From the NCBI GenBank assembly GCA_916988195.3, contig CAKASQ030000008.1, positions 1 through 64,000 of the forward strand: a stretch of 64,000 nt of DNA. Direction: 5' to 3'. The translations under genes and the position numbers were made by a program. Every line of letters begins with the position of its first letter. Position 1 is the first letter of the stretch. The notes below the pieces were generated by a model that saw nothing but the letters and a program-made list of their open reading frames with translations, searched no databases and had not been told where the DNA came from. Shown in pieces: positions 8,150 through 15,341 of the stretch. Origin of the DNA: Oscillospiraceae bacterium (GTDB taxonomy: Bacteria > Bacillota > Clostridia > Oscillospirales > Oscillospiraceae).

Positions 8150-8259
8150 AGTTGACCTTCTGCGGGAGGTGTAGTAAGATATTTACACCACTCCCGCAAG
8201 GGTCTGGCCTGTATCGGTTCACTGTCCGTCCGGCAAGATAGAGCAGTGAGCCGATATTT

Positions 8260-8430
8260 TTATTTCTGTACCAAAAGCAAGTGTATTCCTCTGCGTATTG
8301 CTTCAGCTCGTGTGATTTCGTGAGCTTTACAATATTCATCAAGCTTCTGCGTCGTTTGGTCATCAAGCCTGACTTTGAGATCATTTGATTTAGGGTTTTC
8401 TGCTTTTGGCCGTCCGGTTCGTGGAGACAC
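8260..8430 (-). CDS. CopG-type ribbon-helix-helix regulator (56 aa)
   Basis: Starting from a GTG at 8430, seven bases after GAGGTGA, the reverse strand encodes VSPRTGRPKAENPKSND followed by LKVRLDDQTTQKLDEYCKAH and EITRAEAIRRGIHLLLVQK. This is the standard short ribbon-helix-helix protein of Firmicutes mobile elements: a basic N-terminal arm, one beta strand (LKVRLD) and two helices. Such dimers bind DNA and repress element or plasmid genes. It is divergent from the toxin-antitoxin cassette to the right. Other longer frames over the same bases are not real. Confidence 0.75.
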   Translation of the reverse strand: MSPRTGRPKAENPKSNDLKVRLDDQTTQKLDEYCKAHEITRAEAIRRGIHLLLVQK

Positions 8431-8564
8431 GCAATCACCTCACTTTTTGAGTTCCACAATGTCATTATAATATTTGAGTTCCAAAAAGTCAAGGGTTTTC
8501 AGCGCATAGAATTAGAAATGGCAGAAGAAACAAATATGTTCCCATATGTTTGTGTAAAATTATA

Positions 8565-8593
8565 TGGACACATATAAAATTACGTGCTATAAT
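8565..8593 (+). promoter_or_regulatory. Promoter of the toxin-antitoxin cassette with overlapping palindrome
   Basis: TGGACA (8565-8570), 17 bases, TATAAT (8588-8593) form a near-consensus sigma-A promoter. An ATATG-GACA-CATAT palindrome (about 8562-8575) covers the -35 box, and further CATATG motifs occur at about 8532 and 8596, a layout expected for autoregulation by a ribbon-helix-helix protein. Confidence 0.7.
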
Positions 8594-8630
8594 ACATATG
8601 GAAAACTGTATCTTTTGGGAGACATACGCA

Positions 8631-8825
8631 ATGGCTGTGAGTGAGGCGCAGAAAAAAGCGTCCGTAAAATATCTTGGAAAACTGGACGAAGTCCGCGTAA
8701 GAGCGGAAAAGGGAACAAAGGATCGTTGGAAGGATGCAGCGGCAAGCAGAGGGAAATCCCTGAATCAATTTGTCGTAGATGCTGTGGAAAATGAGATCTC
8801 AGTCGGAGGTGTAAACAATGAGTGA
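8631..8825 (+). CDS. Ribbon-helix-helix (Arc-like) protein of a toxin-antitoxin cassette
   Basis: A 64-residue protein starting at ATG 8631 (MAVSEAQKKASVKYL); the longer in-frame version begins upstream of the promoter. After a basic N-terminus there is a strand (DEVRVRAEKG) and two helices (DRWKDAAASRGKSLNQFVVDAVENEI), the Arc/MetJ fold. In Clostridia this kind of protein is often found immediately before a type II toxin-antitoxin pair. It overlaps the next gene by eight bases and probably binds the palindrome in its own promoter. Confidence 0.65.
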   Translation: MAVSEAQKKASVKYLGKLDEVRVRAEKGTKDRWKDAAASRGKSLNQFVVDAVENEISVGGVNNE

Positions 8826-9033
8826 CCGCGAAAGAGCAATGAGCTTACTGGAAAGTGTCCCGGACTACAAAATCGGGTATGTTCTGGCGTATTTGCAGGG
8901 CATTACTGCCGACGAAGAAGCGGACGATGCGTTTTGCGAAAGAATGATTGAGCGCTATGAAAACGACCCAGACCCGGAAAAGAATAAGACCTATTCATTA
9001 GAGGCATGCAAGCGGGAATGGGGGCTGGACTGA
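8818..9033 (+). CDS. Putative antitoxin of RelE/ParE-type pair
   Basis: A 71-residue acidic protein (MSDRERAMSLLESVPDYKIGYVLAYLQGI) with a short helix-rich N-terminus and a charged, probably flexible C-terminus. Its stop overlaps the toxin ATG (TGATG at 9031-9035), a strong sign of translational coupling between antitoxin and toxin. It does not look like a classic RelB or Phd, but small DUF-type antitoxins of this kind are common with RelE toxins in Clostridia. It is predicted to neutralise the toxin by direct binding. Confidence 0.65.
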   Translation: MSDRERAMSLLESVPDYKIGYVLAYLQGITADEEADDAFCERMIERYENDPDPEKNKTYSLEACKREWGLD

Positions 9034-9287
9034 TGTACCGGATTGTTCTCCGAAAGGCAGCAAAAAAGTTCATTGACAAGTTACCGATGAACGAGAAAAG
9101 GCGTGTTGTCTCCGCAATCGAACAGCTGCCAAACGGCGAGGATATTAAAGCGCTGAAAGGCCATCCCGGGCTTTTGCGGCTTCGTGTCGGCTCGTACCGG
9201 ATTATCTACACAGTAGATCACGGAGAATTGATCGTGTGCGTCATAGACGCCGGAAACCGCGGACAAATTTATAACAGGTATTCGTAG
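9033..9287 (+). CDS. RelE/ParE-family toxin
   Basis: An 84-residue protein from ATG 9033 (MYRIVLRKAAKKFIDKLP). The chain has all the typical RelE/ParE landmarks: an N-terminal helix with AxKFIDKL, then the central LKGHPGLLRLRVGSYRIIYTVD strands and the C-terminal VIDAGNRGQIYNRY. RelE members cut mRNA in the ribosome and ParE members poison gyrase; the residues here (Arg in LRLRVGSYRIIY, terminal Tyr) fit the RelE-like branch, but the activity is not proven. It is the third gene of the cassette 8631-9287, whose role in a prophage could be stability or abortive defence. Confidence 0.85.
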   Translation: MYRIVLRKAAKKFIDKLPMNEKRRVVSAIEQLPNGEDIKALKGHPGLLRLRVGSYRIIYTVDHGELIVCVIDAGNRGQIYNRYS

Positions 9288-9333
9288 ATGCACCTTTACG
9301 TGAAGTTTATAAACAGAAACGGGGCAACCACCC

Positions 9334-9759
9334 ATGCAACCTGAGTATTCAAAACTGTCCACATATCGCATATTAGAGAGCTTTTGCAGAATGTTAGACA
9401 TTCGCGTTTGCTATGGAAAGACTCCGGAAAATTCCTACGCAATCGCAGATGTTGATTCTTACCATCCGCGCATTGTTATGAACGAATCACGAATTGAAAC
9501 AGGCGATCATGCCGCGCGTGTACTTGGGCACGAAATCGGTCATTTCCTTGTAGAGCAATTCTATGCTGATAAAGACGCAGAGGAAAACGGTTGGGCTGTG
9601 AGCTACTTAATAGAAATGCAGTGCGATCAAATCGGAAACGCCCTGTATCTGCTGGCAGAAAGAATAGCTGGCAATGCAGAAGCAGAGGGTGAAGATCTTG
9701 CAGGTTTCATCAACTGCGCGATCTCCAAGACGATGGAGCGGGACAACGAAAAGCACTGA
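9334..9759 (+). CDS. ImmA/IrrE-like HEIGH zinc metallopeptidase
   Basis: A 141-residue protein with the zinc-peptidase helix HEIGHFLVEQFY (residues 66-77), where the two histidines bind zinc and the glutamate is catalytic. A downstream glutamate (MQCDQIG region or AEEN) may be the third ligand. Proteins of this size in phage and ICE regions often cleave a repressor (ImmA with ImmR) and so control induction. There is no HTH repressor directly beside it here; the nearest candidate partners are the small regulators at 8260 and 8631. The gene stands alone after the toxin, 46 bases downstream. Confidence 0.7.
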   Translation: MQPEYSKLSTYRILESFCRMLDIRVCYGKTPENSYAIADVDSYHPRIVMNESRIETGDHAARVLGHEIGHFLVEQFYADKDAEENGWAVSYLIEMQCDQIGNALYLLAERIAGNAEAEGEDLAGFINCAISKTMERDNEKH

Positions 9760-9827
9760 GAAACGCTTTGAGACGTTTTCAGACTTTCTGAGACGTTTTT
9801 GCGCCAAAAATTTTTCTTGAATTTGCA

Positions 9828-9856
9828 TTGACACTGGGCAAAAAACTGCATATACT
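9828..9856 (+). promoter_or_regulatory. Perfectly spaced strong promoter with no clear gene after it
   Basis: TTGACA (9828-9833), 17 bases, TATACT (9851-9856). Transcription would begin near 9863. No credible protein starts within the next 190 bases, so it may drive a small RNA (see next entry) or the 10055 gene with a long leader. Confidence 0.75.
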
Positions 9857-9862
9857 GTTTGT

Positions 9863-10024
9863 AGGAAGAGACCTTCCTGCCTGAGAAGCGGTTGCTATGT
9901 TGGTGTGTTGCCGTGGAGGTACTATTAGGGTTGTGTGGTCTCCAAGTTCCAACTTAGGCTTGTCCGAAAATAAAAACACTCACCTTTTAACGCAAATCGC
10001 CCTGGCGGACAATGCCAGGGCGAT
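9863..10024 (+). ncRNA. Candidate small RNA ending in a perfect hairpin
   Basis: Between the strong promoter and the PBECR4 gene lies about 160 bases without a convincing ORF. It ends in an 11-bp perfect inverted repeat (ATCGCCCTGGC, 7-base loop, GCCAGGGCGAT; 9996-10024) that is not followed by a T-run. The reverse strand reads like the 3' region of the type I holin-like toxin loci of Firmicutes, in which an antisense antitoxin RNA is made from the opposite strand. The toxin peptide itself is not recognisable. Boundaries are inferred. Confidence 0.4.
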
Positions 10025-10054
10025 ATTACTATCCGAAAGAGCAGAGATACGGAA

Positions 10055-10597
10055 ATGGATGTTCTACAGGAAACCGTTGCAGTATATGAGCGGCTGCGAA
10101 AGAAACGATATCGCATTATCATCGATACCGGCGAAGAGATTACTTTTTCATTTCAGCCCGCAAACTATCATCATCTGGCAGGGTTTCAGCACTTGACGGA
10201 CTTCCAGAGCATCAGCAGCCCCCAGAGCAAAGACCTGTTCTATCGGCTGGTGAAGCGTCAGCAGGTGCAAACAGAATATATTCGGAAGAGTAGTTGTTTC
10301 CATGAAATCGCCGAACGTTTGAATACGTTTAACTGTCTGGAAGATATTCTTGCAGAGGGCGACGAAAAGATTATCGTCGAGTATGACAGAAGCAAGCTTT
10401 CCTCAGAAATCGAAGCAAAGTATTATCTCTACAAAAGAGTCGGCAGCGTAATGAGCGGCGATGTTACATACCACATTCTGTTCATCGGCAGCACGAACGA
10501 GCGCTGCTTTCCGGCAACGTACATCGTGGAACACTCCAATATTTATATCCGGAATCAGGAATTGCACGACTGCCGGATTGTACATGAAGATAAATAA
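10055..10597 (+). CDS. PBECR4-like phage nuclease/toxin domain protein
   Basis: A 180-residue protein (MDVLQETVAVYERLRKKRYRIIIDTG). The segment FQPANYHHLAGFQHLTDFQ and the later block with YKRVGSVMSGDVTYHILF resemble the PBECR4 family, one of the phage-borne barnase/EndoU/ColicinE5/RelE-like nuclease domains; the conserved HHLxG..H.L core is visible. Members are thought to be RNases used by phages or elements against competitors or host defences. This gene has no obvious neighbouring immunity gene. It lies at the right end of the phage-like region, behind the small-RNA candidate. The family assignment is from motif memory and should be taken as likely, not certain. Confidence 0.6.
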   Translation: MDVLQETVAVYERLRKKRYRIIIDTGEEITFSFQPANYHHLAGFQHLTDFQSISSPQSKDLFYRLVKRQQVQTEYIRKSSCFHEIAERLNTFNCLEDILAEGDEKIIVEYDRSKLSSEIEAKYYLYKRVGSVMSGDVTYHILFIGSTNERCFPATYIVEHSNIYIRNQELHDCRIVHEDK

Positions 10598-10700
10598 ATC
10601 AGCGTCATTTATCGTACAGATAATTCCCGCAATTTCTGACCCCTTAATTTACCCCTTACAGCTTTTATAACATGATACAGCATGAAACAGCAAAAACCGT

Positions 10701-10722
10701 GAAAGCATTGAAAACACTAGGC
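10701..10722 (+). repeat. 22-bp direct repeat, copy 1
   Basis: GAAAGCATTGAAAACACTAGGC; the second copy at 11067-11088 differs at one base. The copies lie 366 bases apart on both sides of the tRNA-like fragment and could be integrase arm sites or the scar of a deletion. Confidence 0.6.
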
Positions 10723-10762
10723 TTTTGATACATGCTGAAACAGCATTTTACAGCCAATTTAT

Positions 10763-10787
10763 GGTTCGAATCCCTCCCACTCCGCCA
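10763..10787 (+). other. tRNA 3'-end fragment (possible attachment site)
   Basis: The sequence GGTTCGAATCC, then CTCCCACTCCGCCA, has the T-loop and acceptor-CCA end of a bacterial tRNA, but the upstream bases do not form the rest of a tRNA. Such displaced 3' ends are the usual mark of prophage or ICE integration by a tyrosine recombinase. The recombinase gene itself is not present in the window. The intervening 600 bases (10598-11199) otherwise hold only repeats and one terminator. Confidence 0.6.
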
Positions 10788-10892
10788 TGAAGGGGCACCA
10801 AAATAGATGCCTACGCAAAAAAGCCCAGAAGTTTCAACTGTTTCACCCCATAGGTACACAATGTGTCATGGGGGTACAGCTGGTACGGGCAA

Positions 10893-10938
10893 AAGCAAGA
10901 CGCAAGCTCATGCATTTGAGTTTGCGTCTTGCTTTTTT
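10893..10938 (+). terminator. Strong rho-independent terminator
   Basis: AAGCAAGACGCAA... pairs with ...TTTGCGTCTTGC, with extra pairing GCTC/GAG in the stem, followed by TTTTTT. It works well on the plus strand and, with the A-run on the left, also on the minus strand. Confidence 0.85.
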
Positions 10939-11066
10939 ACATAAGGATAGAGCTTGACAGGAGCAATGTCGACGGTCGGAGTTTTCAGGCGCAGCCTGAT
11001 AAAATGCTGCATTTTCAAAGTCTTGCGGGTTTTCAACGGATTTGCAGCAAATTGCCGAACTTCCCG

Positions 11067-11088
11067 GAAAGCATTGAAAACACTGGGC
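11067..11088 (+). repeat. 22-bp direct repeat, copy 2
   Basis: GAAAGCATTGAAAACACTGGGC, matching 10701-10722 except for one A/G change. Just after it are two TAGTAGTCA words and a GC-rich palindrome, typical of junction DNA at the end of an integrated element. Confidence 0.6.
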
Positions 11089-11199
11089 AAAACGGCTTTT
11101 TGGGATTTGCGGACAATAGTAGTCAAATAGTAGTCACGCCCCGCCGTTGACGGCGGGGGCAATTCAGGGTATAATAAAACAAAAAATGGAGGCGAGCAT

Positions 11200-11541
11200 A
11201 TGTGTACCAGAAATCAGGCAGAAGAAATTCTGCACAGCGTCTATCATGCGTGCAGTCCGATTTTCGGGCGCATTCATGACGCCTATCTGTACGGTTCCTA
11301 TGCGCGCGGCGATTTCAATCCGGAGTCGGACATTGATATTCTGCTGACTGTGGATTTGGAACAAGCGGAGATTGCGAAACACTGCAACGATGTTGCAAAG
11401 GTGACCAGCCGATTGAGTCTGGAGCACGATATCACCGTTTCCGTGACCGTCAAGCCGCTGGAGCAGTTCAGACGCTATCAGACAGCGCTGCCGTATTACC
11501 GAAACGTTGTGCGGGAGGGCATTCGTTATGCAGGCACATGA
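11200..11541 (+). CDS. MntA-like minimal nucleotidyltransferase
   Basis: A 113-residue protein from ATG 11200 after GGAGGCGAGCAT. The polymerase-beta-type active site is intact: LYGSYARGDFNPESDIDILL, with GSYARGD and the two metal-binding aspartates in SDIDIL, plus a later acidic residue in EHDITVSV. These minimal nucleotidyltransferases usually act as the antitoxin of HEPN/MNT toxin-antitoxin pairs, adding AMP to the HEPN RNase. The next gene overlaps by 14 bases and encodes such a HEPN protein, but only its first part remains. The nucleotidyltransferase therefore may be an orphan survivor. Confidence 0.8.
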   Translation: MCTRNQAEEILHSVYHACSPIFGRIHDAYLYGSYARGDFNPESDIDILLTVDLEQAEIAKHCNDVAKVTSRLSLEHDITVSVTVKPLEQFRRYQTALPYYRNVVREGIRYAGT

Positions 11542-11647
11542 ACGAAAAGCGCTGTCGCAGGCGTGGCTGGAACACGCAGTTGAATGCCTTTCCGCGGCGA
11601 GGAACTTACTTGAAACAGGGAATTATAAGAGTGCAGCGAACCGTTAG
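11528..11647 (+). pseudogene. Truncated HEPN-domain protein (toxin partner)
   Basis: ATG 11528 opens MQAHERKALSQAWLEHAVECL, then SAARNLLETGNYKSAANR and stop at 11645. HEPN partners continue SxYYAxFHAxxALL after this point and carry the catalytic RxxxxH further on. Here the chain ends after 39 residues, exactly where the second helix should continue, so the RNase motif is lost. The DNA beyond 11645 has no HEPN character, pointing to a deletion or insertion junction. Confidence 0.7.
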
Positions 11648-11705
11648 CTTAACAGTGATAAGGAAGTAATTTAAACATGACTGTTAGCTGGCGGATTCGG
11701 GTGCT

Positions 11706-11743
11706 AAAAAGGACACCTACTCTTTTGAATAGATGTCCTTTTT
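11706..11743. terminator. Bidirectional terminator
   Basis: AAAAAGGACA ... TGTCCTTTTT, a perfect outer stem between the nucleotidyltransferase remnant and the leftward ABC operon; it can stop transcripts from both directions. Confidence 0.8.
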
Positions 11744-11773
11744 GTTGTGCCGGGGGGCTGTTTTTGAATTGGG

Positions 11774-13501
11774 TCAGATGGTCCAGCTCTGGCTTTCGGT
11801 CTGCAGATCCACCATGTGGGTGTACTGGCCGTTCCGGGCATAAAGTGCATCGGGTGCGCCCTGTTCGGCCACCACGCCGTCGGACAGCACCACGATTTTG
11901 TCCGCCCCGGCTACGGTGCGCATCCGGTGGGCGATGATAAGGACAGTTTTGTGTTTTATGAGCCGGGAAAGTGCCTCCTGAATGGCAGTTTCGTTTTCCA
12001 CGTCCAAACTGGCGGTGGCTTCGTCCAGCAGAATGATGGGCGCATCCTTCAGGAAGGCGCGTGCAATGGAGATGCGCTGACGCTCGCCGCCGGAAAGGGC
12101 GCAGCCATTCTCACCGATGTTCGTGTTCCACTTGTCCGGCAGCTTTTCGGCAAATTCCTCGCAGTTTGCCAGCTTTGCCGCCGCAAGAACCTCCTCGTCG
12201 GTGGCACCTTTGCGCCCCAGACGGATATTTTCCAGTATCGTGTTGTCAAACAGAGTCACATCTTGAAACACGATGGAATACAGGCTCATGAGCTTTTCTG
12301 GGTCGATTCGGGAAACCTCCATGCCGCCCACGGTGATGCTGCCCTTCTGGTAGTCCCAGAACCGTGCCGCCAGTCGGGAAACGGTAGTCTTGCCGCCGCC
12401 GGAGGGACCCACCAGTGCCGTGACCTCGCCCTGCTTTGCGGTGAAGGAAACATCCCGCAGCACCGTTTCGCCGGAGTTGTAGGCAAAGCCCACATGGTCG
12501 AACACGATATCGCAGCCCTGATTGGTCAGCTTCTCGCTGCCGGTCTGCAGGGGAGCATCCAGAATCTCGTTCATCCGCCCTACATTGGTGCGCATGGCAA
12601 TGACCGCCGCCAGATTCTGCAACGCGCCCTGCATGGGGTCGTACATCCGAGAAGCCGCCATCAGGAACAGAAACAGGGTCAGCACATCGATACTGCCCTG
12701 CACCAGCAGCACCGAGCCGGTGAGTGCCACCGACGCAATGCCCAGCTTGAGCACCATGCTCGCAGAGGACACAAACAGCGCTGTTTCCAGTTCTGCTGCG
12801 ATGGACTGCTTTTCTACAGCCCGAATTTTGCCGGAAAGACCGGACAGATACCGCTGCTCCGCATTGCTGGCTTTCAGGTCGCGGAGCGTCTCGATGTACT
12901 CCTGAATGCCGTCCGCACAGGCCATTTTCGCCGCCATGGTCTTGGCCTGCACCTTGTCCTGCCCCCGGTAGCTGCCCACCACGATAGCGGCGGATACCGG
13001 GATGACCCACAGGGCTGCCAGAGCCATCCGTCCGTCAAAGGCGAACAGGCTCAGAGCAATGAGCACCGTGGAGATGAGGGAACCGAATAGACCGGGGATG
13101 AAGTGGGAGCAGTCCTTTTCCAACACCTCGCAGTCTGCCATGATGGTGCTGGTCAGGTCAGCAAGGTCGCGCTTGCCGAAAAAGGACAGGGGCAGCTTGC
13201 GCAGCCGTTCCGCAAGGGTCAGGCGGCGGGTGCCGCTCTCTTTATAGGTCGTAAAATAGGTGCCGTTGTACTGGAACCATGTGGTCAGCAGGATCAGCGC
13301 AAAGCAGGCCGCACAACCCAGCAGATAAAAGGCGGTTCTCCCGCTCGTGGAGCCTGCCAGCAGGTCTTTTACTAGGAGATACAGCAGCCCGGTGGGCAGC
13401 ATGAATGCCATGTTTTGGAACGCACAGGCCAGAACGCCCTTTACAAGCCCCTTTGCACCCTCCGGGGAACTTGCCGTGGCGTGTTGAATTTTTTCGATCA
13501 T
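11774..13501 (-). CDS. ABC transporter, fused permease/ATPase (second half of YbtP/YbtQ-like pair)
   Basis: A 575-residue type IV-fold half transporter: six membrane helices in residues about 20-300 and a C-terminal ATPase. The nucleotide site has Walker A GPSGGGKTT, signature ALSGGERQR, Walker B APIILLDEATASLD and the switch AHRMRTVAGAD. It starts three bases after the stop of its partner, so the two almost certainly form a heterodimer in the inner membrane. Such pairs next to an AraC regulator in gut Clostridia resemble YbtP/YbtQ and IrtA/IrtB, which import ferric siderophores although they have exporter folds. An export role cannot be excluded. It is the last gene of the leftward operon beginning with the lipoprotein at 16058. 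Confidence 0.85.
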   Translation of the reverse strand: MIEKIQHATASSPEGAKGLVKGVLACAFQNMAFMLPTGLLYLLVKDLLAGSTSGRTAFYLLGCAACFALILLTTWFQYNGTYFTTYKESGTRRLTLAERLRKLPLSFFGKRDLADLTSTIMADCEVLEKDCSHFIPGLFGSLISTVLIALSLFAFDGRMALAALWVIPVSAAIVVGSYRGQDKVQAKTMAAKMACADGIQEYIETLRDLKASNAEQRYLSGLSGKIRAVEKQSIAAELETALFVSSASMVLKLGIASVALTGSVLLVQGSIDVLTLFLFLMAASRMYDPMQGALQNLAAVIAMRTNVGRMNEILDAPLQTGSEKLTNQGCDIVFDHVGFAYNSGETVLRDVSFTAKQGEVTALVGPSGGGKTTVSRLAARFWDYQKGSITVGGMEVSRIDPEKLMSLYSIVFQDVTLFDNTILENIRLGRKGATDEEVLAAAKLANCEEFAEKLPDKWNTNIGENGCALSGGERQRISIARAFLKDAPIILLDEATASLDVENETAIQEALSRLIKHKTVLIIAHRMRTVAGADKIVVLSDGVVAEQGAPDALYARNGQYTHMVDLQTESQSWTI

Positions 13502-13504
13502 CCT

Positions 13505-15274
13505 TTACCCCTCCTTTGCGACCTTCCACTGCACCGATGCCTGATAATCCTGCCACATCCGGGCAAATAGGCCGTTCTGCGCGCACAGTTCGTCCTTTGC
13601 GCCGGACTCCGCAATTTGCCCATCCTGCACCACATAGATGCAATCGGCGTTGGCTACGGTAGACAGGCGGTGTGCAATCATCAGCACCGTTTTGCCCTTG
13701 GCAAGCTGGGCAAAGGCCGCCTGTACTTTAGCTTCATTGTCCGGGTCGGCAAAAGCGGTGGCCTCGTCCAAAATCAGGACGGGCGCATTTTTCAGCATGG
13801 CGCGTGCAATGGCAATGCGCTGCTGCTCGCCGCCGGACAGATACACGCCCTTGGTGCCGATGACCGTATGGATGCCCGCCGGGAACTTCTCCACGATATC
13901 CATGCACTGTGCAGCTTTCAGTGCTGCCAGCACCTCGGCTTCGGTGGCCTGCGGCCTACCCAGACGGACATTGTCCAGAATGCTGCCCTTGAGCAGGCGG
14001 CTGTTCTGGAACACAAAGGAAATGGTGTCCAACAGTTCTTCCTTGGGGATATCCCGCACATCCGCTCCGCCCACCCGGACGCTGCCACTCTGCACATCAA
14101 AGAACCGGCAGACAAGGTTTGCCAGCGTAGATTTGCCGCCGCCGGAGGGGCCTACAAAAGCTACGGTCTGTCCCGGCTGAATGTCCAGCGAAACGCCCTT
14201 GATGACCTCGGTTTTTCCGTCATAGCTGAAATGCACATCCTGTAGCGTGACGGAGGTATCCTGCGGGTGTTGCGAAATAGCCTGCACCTGCATGGGCGCT
14301 GCCTCCAGCACCGAGTCGATGCGTGCCAGCGCATCCGCTACCACCATCTTGCTCTCGCTCATGTACATCATGCGGGTCAAAGTCAGGGAGATCACCGGCG
14401 TGATGATGATATAGAACAGCAGGTTCAGCAGAAATTCCGGCGTGACACCGTGTGCCGTGAACAGCAGCCCGCCTGCGATCAAAAAGGCGAACACGCCGTT
14501 GACGGCGGCTGTGTAGAACATCATGGGCAAGCGCAGGTCTTTGGTGTAGGAGATGACCCACTTTTCGTACTCATCAATAGTGGCCTTGAACTTTTTGAAG
14601 GAAAACACACTCTGCCCGAAGGTCTTGACCACAGGAATGCCCCGGACATATTCCACTGCCTCGTTGGACATGGCCTCCAGTGCGTTGCCGTATTGCCGCA
14701 TTTTTTCGGCCATTCGCTTGCCGGTCATGGTCGCCATAATGAGGAAAGCCAGCACCACCGGCGCAAGGCTCAGCAGCCCCAACCTCCAGTCGAACGCCAA
14801 CAGCAGCACCAGCAGCCCCACCGGGGTGGCGATGGCGTTGTACTGGTCGGGAAGCTGGTGGGCAAGATAGGTCTCGGCGGCTCCGGTGCTCTCATGGATG
14901 ATCTTGCGCAGCTTACCGCTGCCGAAGGTCTCGGCAAAGCCCAGCGGCAGCACTGCCAGATGCTCCGACACCGCCAGCCGCAGATTCGTCGCCACCCGGA
15001 ACGCCGACAGATGGGAGCACATCAGCGCCGCAATATAGATAAGGTAAGACAGCACCGCGAATAATACTGCCATCCAGCCGTAATGCGGGATGTTCACCGC
15101 CTGCGCATAGTCCGGCGCGGCGTTCAGCACATCCCGCAGGATCTTCCAGATGTACACAAAAGGCACCAGCGCCACCAGCGCACTGGCCGCAGACAGCACC
15201 CACGAAGCGTAGGTGAAATATCGATAGTTCCCGGCGTAATCCATCAGCCGGGAAAGATCAGACTGTTTTTTCAA
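13505..15274 (-). CDS. ABC transporter, fused permease/ATPase (first half of YbtP/YbtQ-like pair)
   Basis: A 589-residue half transporter with six membrane helices (residues about 15-290) and a C-terminal ATPase: Walker A GPSGGGKST, signature LSGGEQQR, Walker B LILDEATAFADPDNE, switch AHRLSTVANAD. The wording EATAFADPDNE and the C-terminal ending WQDYQASVQWKVAKE are, in my recollection, typical of the siderophore-type (YbtP/YbtQ, IrtA/IrtB) branch, not of multidrug exporters; this is family knowledge, not proof. Translation probably starts at ATG 15274. It is separated from the upstream lipoprotein gene by 67 bases containing a stem-loop, which may adjust the ratio of the two products. Confidence 0.85.
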   Translation of the reverse strand: MKKQSDLSRLMDYAGNYRYFTYASWVLSAASALVALVPFVYIWKILRDVLNAAPDYAQAVNIPHYGWMAVLFAVLSYLIYIAALMCSHLSAFRVATNLRLAVSEHLAVLPLGFAETFGSGKLRKIIHESTGAAETYLAHQLPDQYNAIATPVGLLVLLLAFDWRLGLLSLAPVVLAFLIMATMTGKRMAEKMRQYGNALEAMSNEAVEYVRGIPVVKTFGQSVFSFKKFKATIDEYEKWVISYTKDLRLPMMFYTAAVNGVFAFLIAGGLLFTAHGVTPEFLLNLLFYIIITPVISLTLTRMMYMSESKMVVADALARIDSVLEAAPMQVQAISQHPQDTSVTLQDVHFSYDGKTEVIKGVSLDIQPGQTVAFVGPSGGGKSTLANLVCRFFDVQSGSVRVGGADVRDIPKEELLDTISFVFQNSRLLKGSILDNVRLGRPQATEAEVLAALKAAQCMDIVEKFPAGIHTVIGTKGVYLSGGEQQRIAIARAMLKNAPVLILDEATAFADPDNEAKVQAAFAQLAKGKTVLMIAHRLSTVANADCIYVVQDGQIAESGAKDELCAQNGLFARMWQDYQASVQWKVAKEG

Positions 15275-15303
15275 TTAAATCACATCCTTACCGTAATGCT
15301 GCT

Positions 15304-15337
15304 ATGCGCACCCGTTTGGTATGACCGGGTGCGCATG
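15304..15337. other. Stem-loop between lipoprotein and ABC genes
   Basis: ATGCGCACCCG pairs with CGGGTGCGCAT across a 9-11-base loop. No T-run follows on the coding (minus) strand, so it is more likely an mRNA processing or stability element inside the operon than a full terminator. Confidence 0.55.
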
Positions 15338-15341
15338 TGCT

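Noticed and set aside
11816-15064. Long plus-strand ORFs (424 and 265 residues) inside the ABC genes
   Set aside because: His/Gln/Arg-rich antisense shadows of the ATPase genes on the minus strand.
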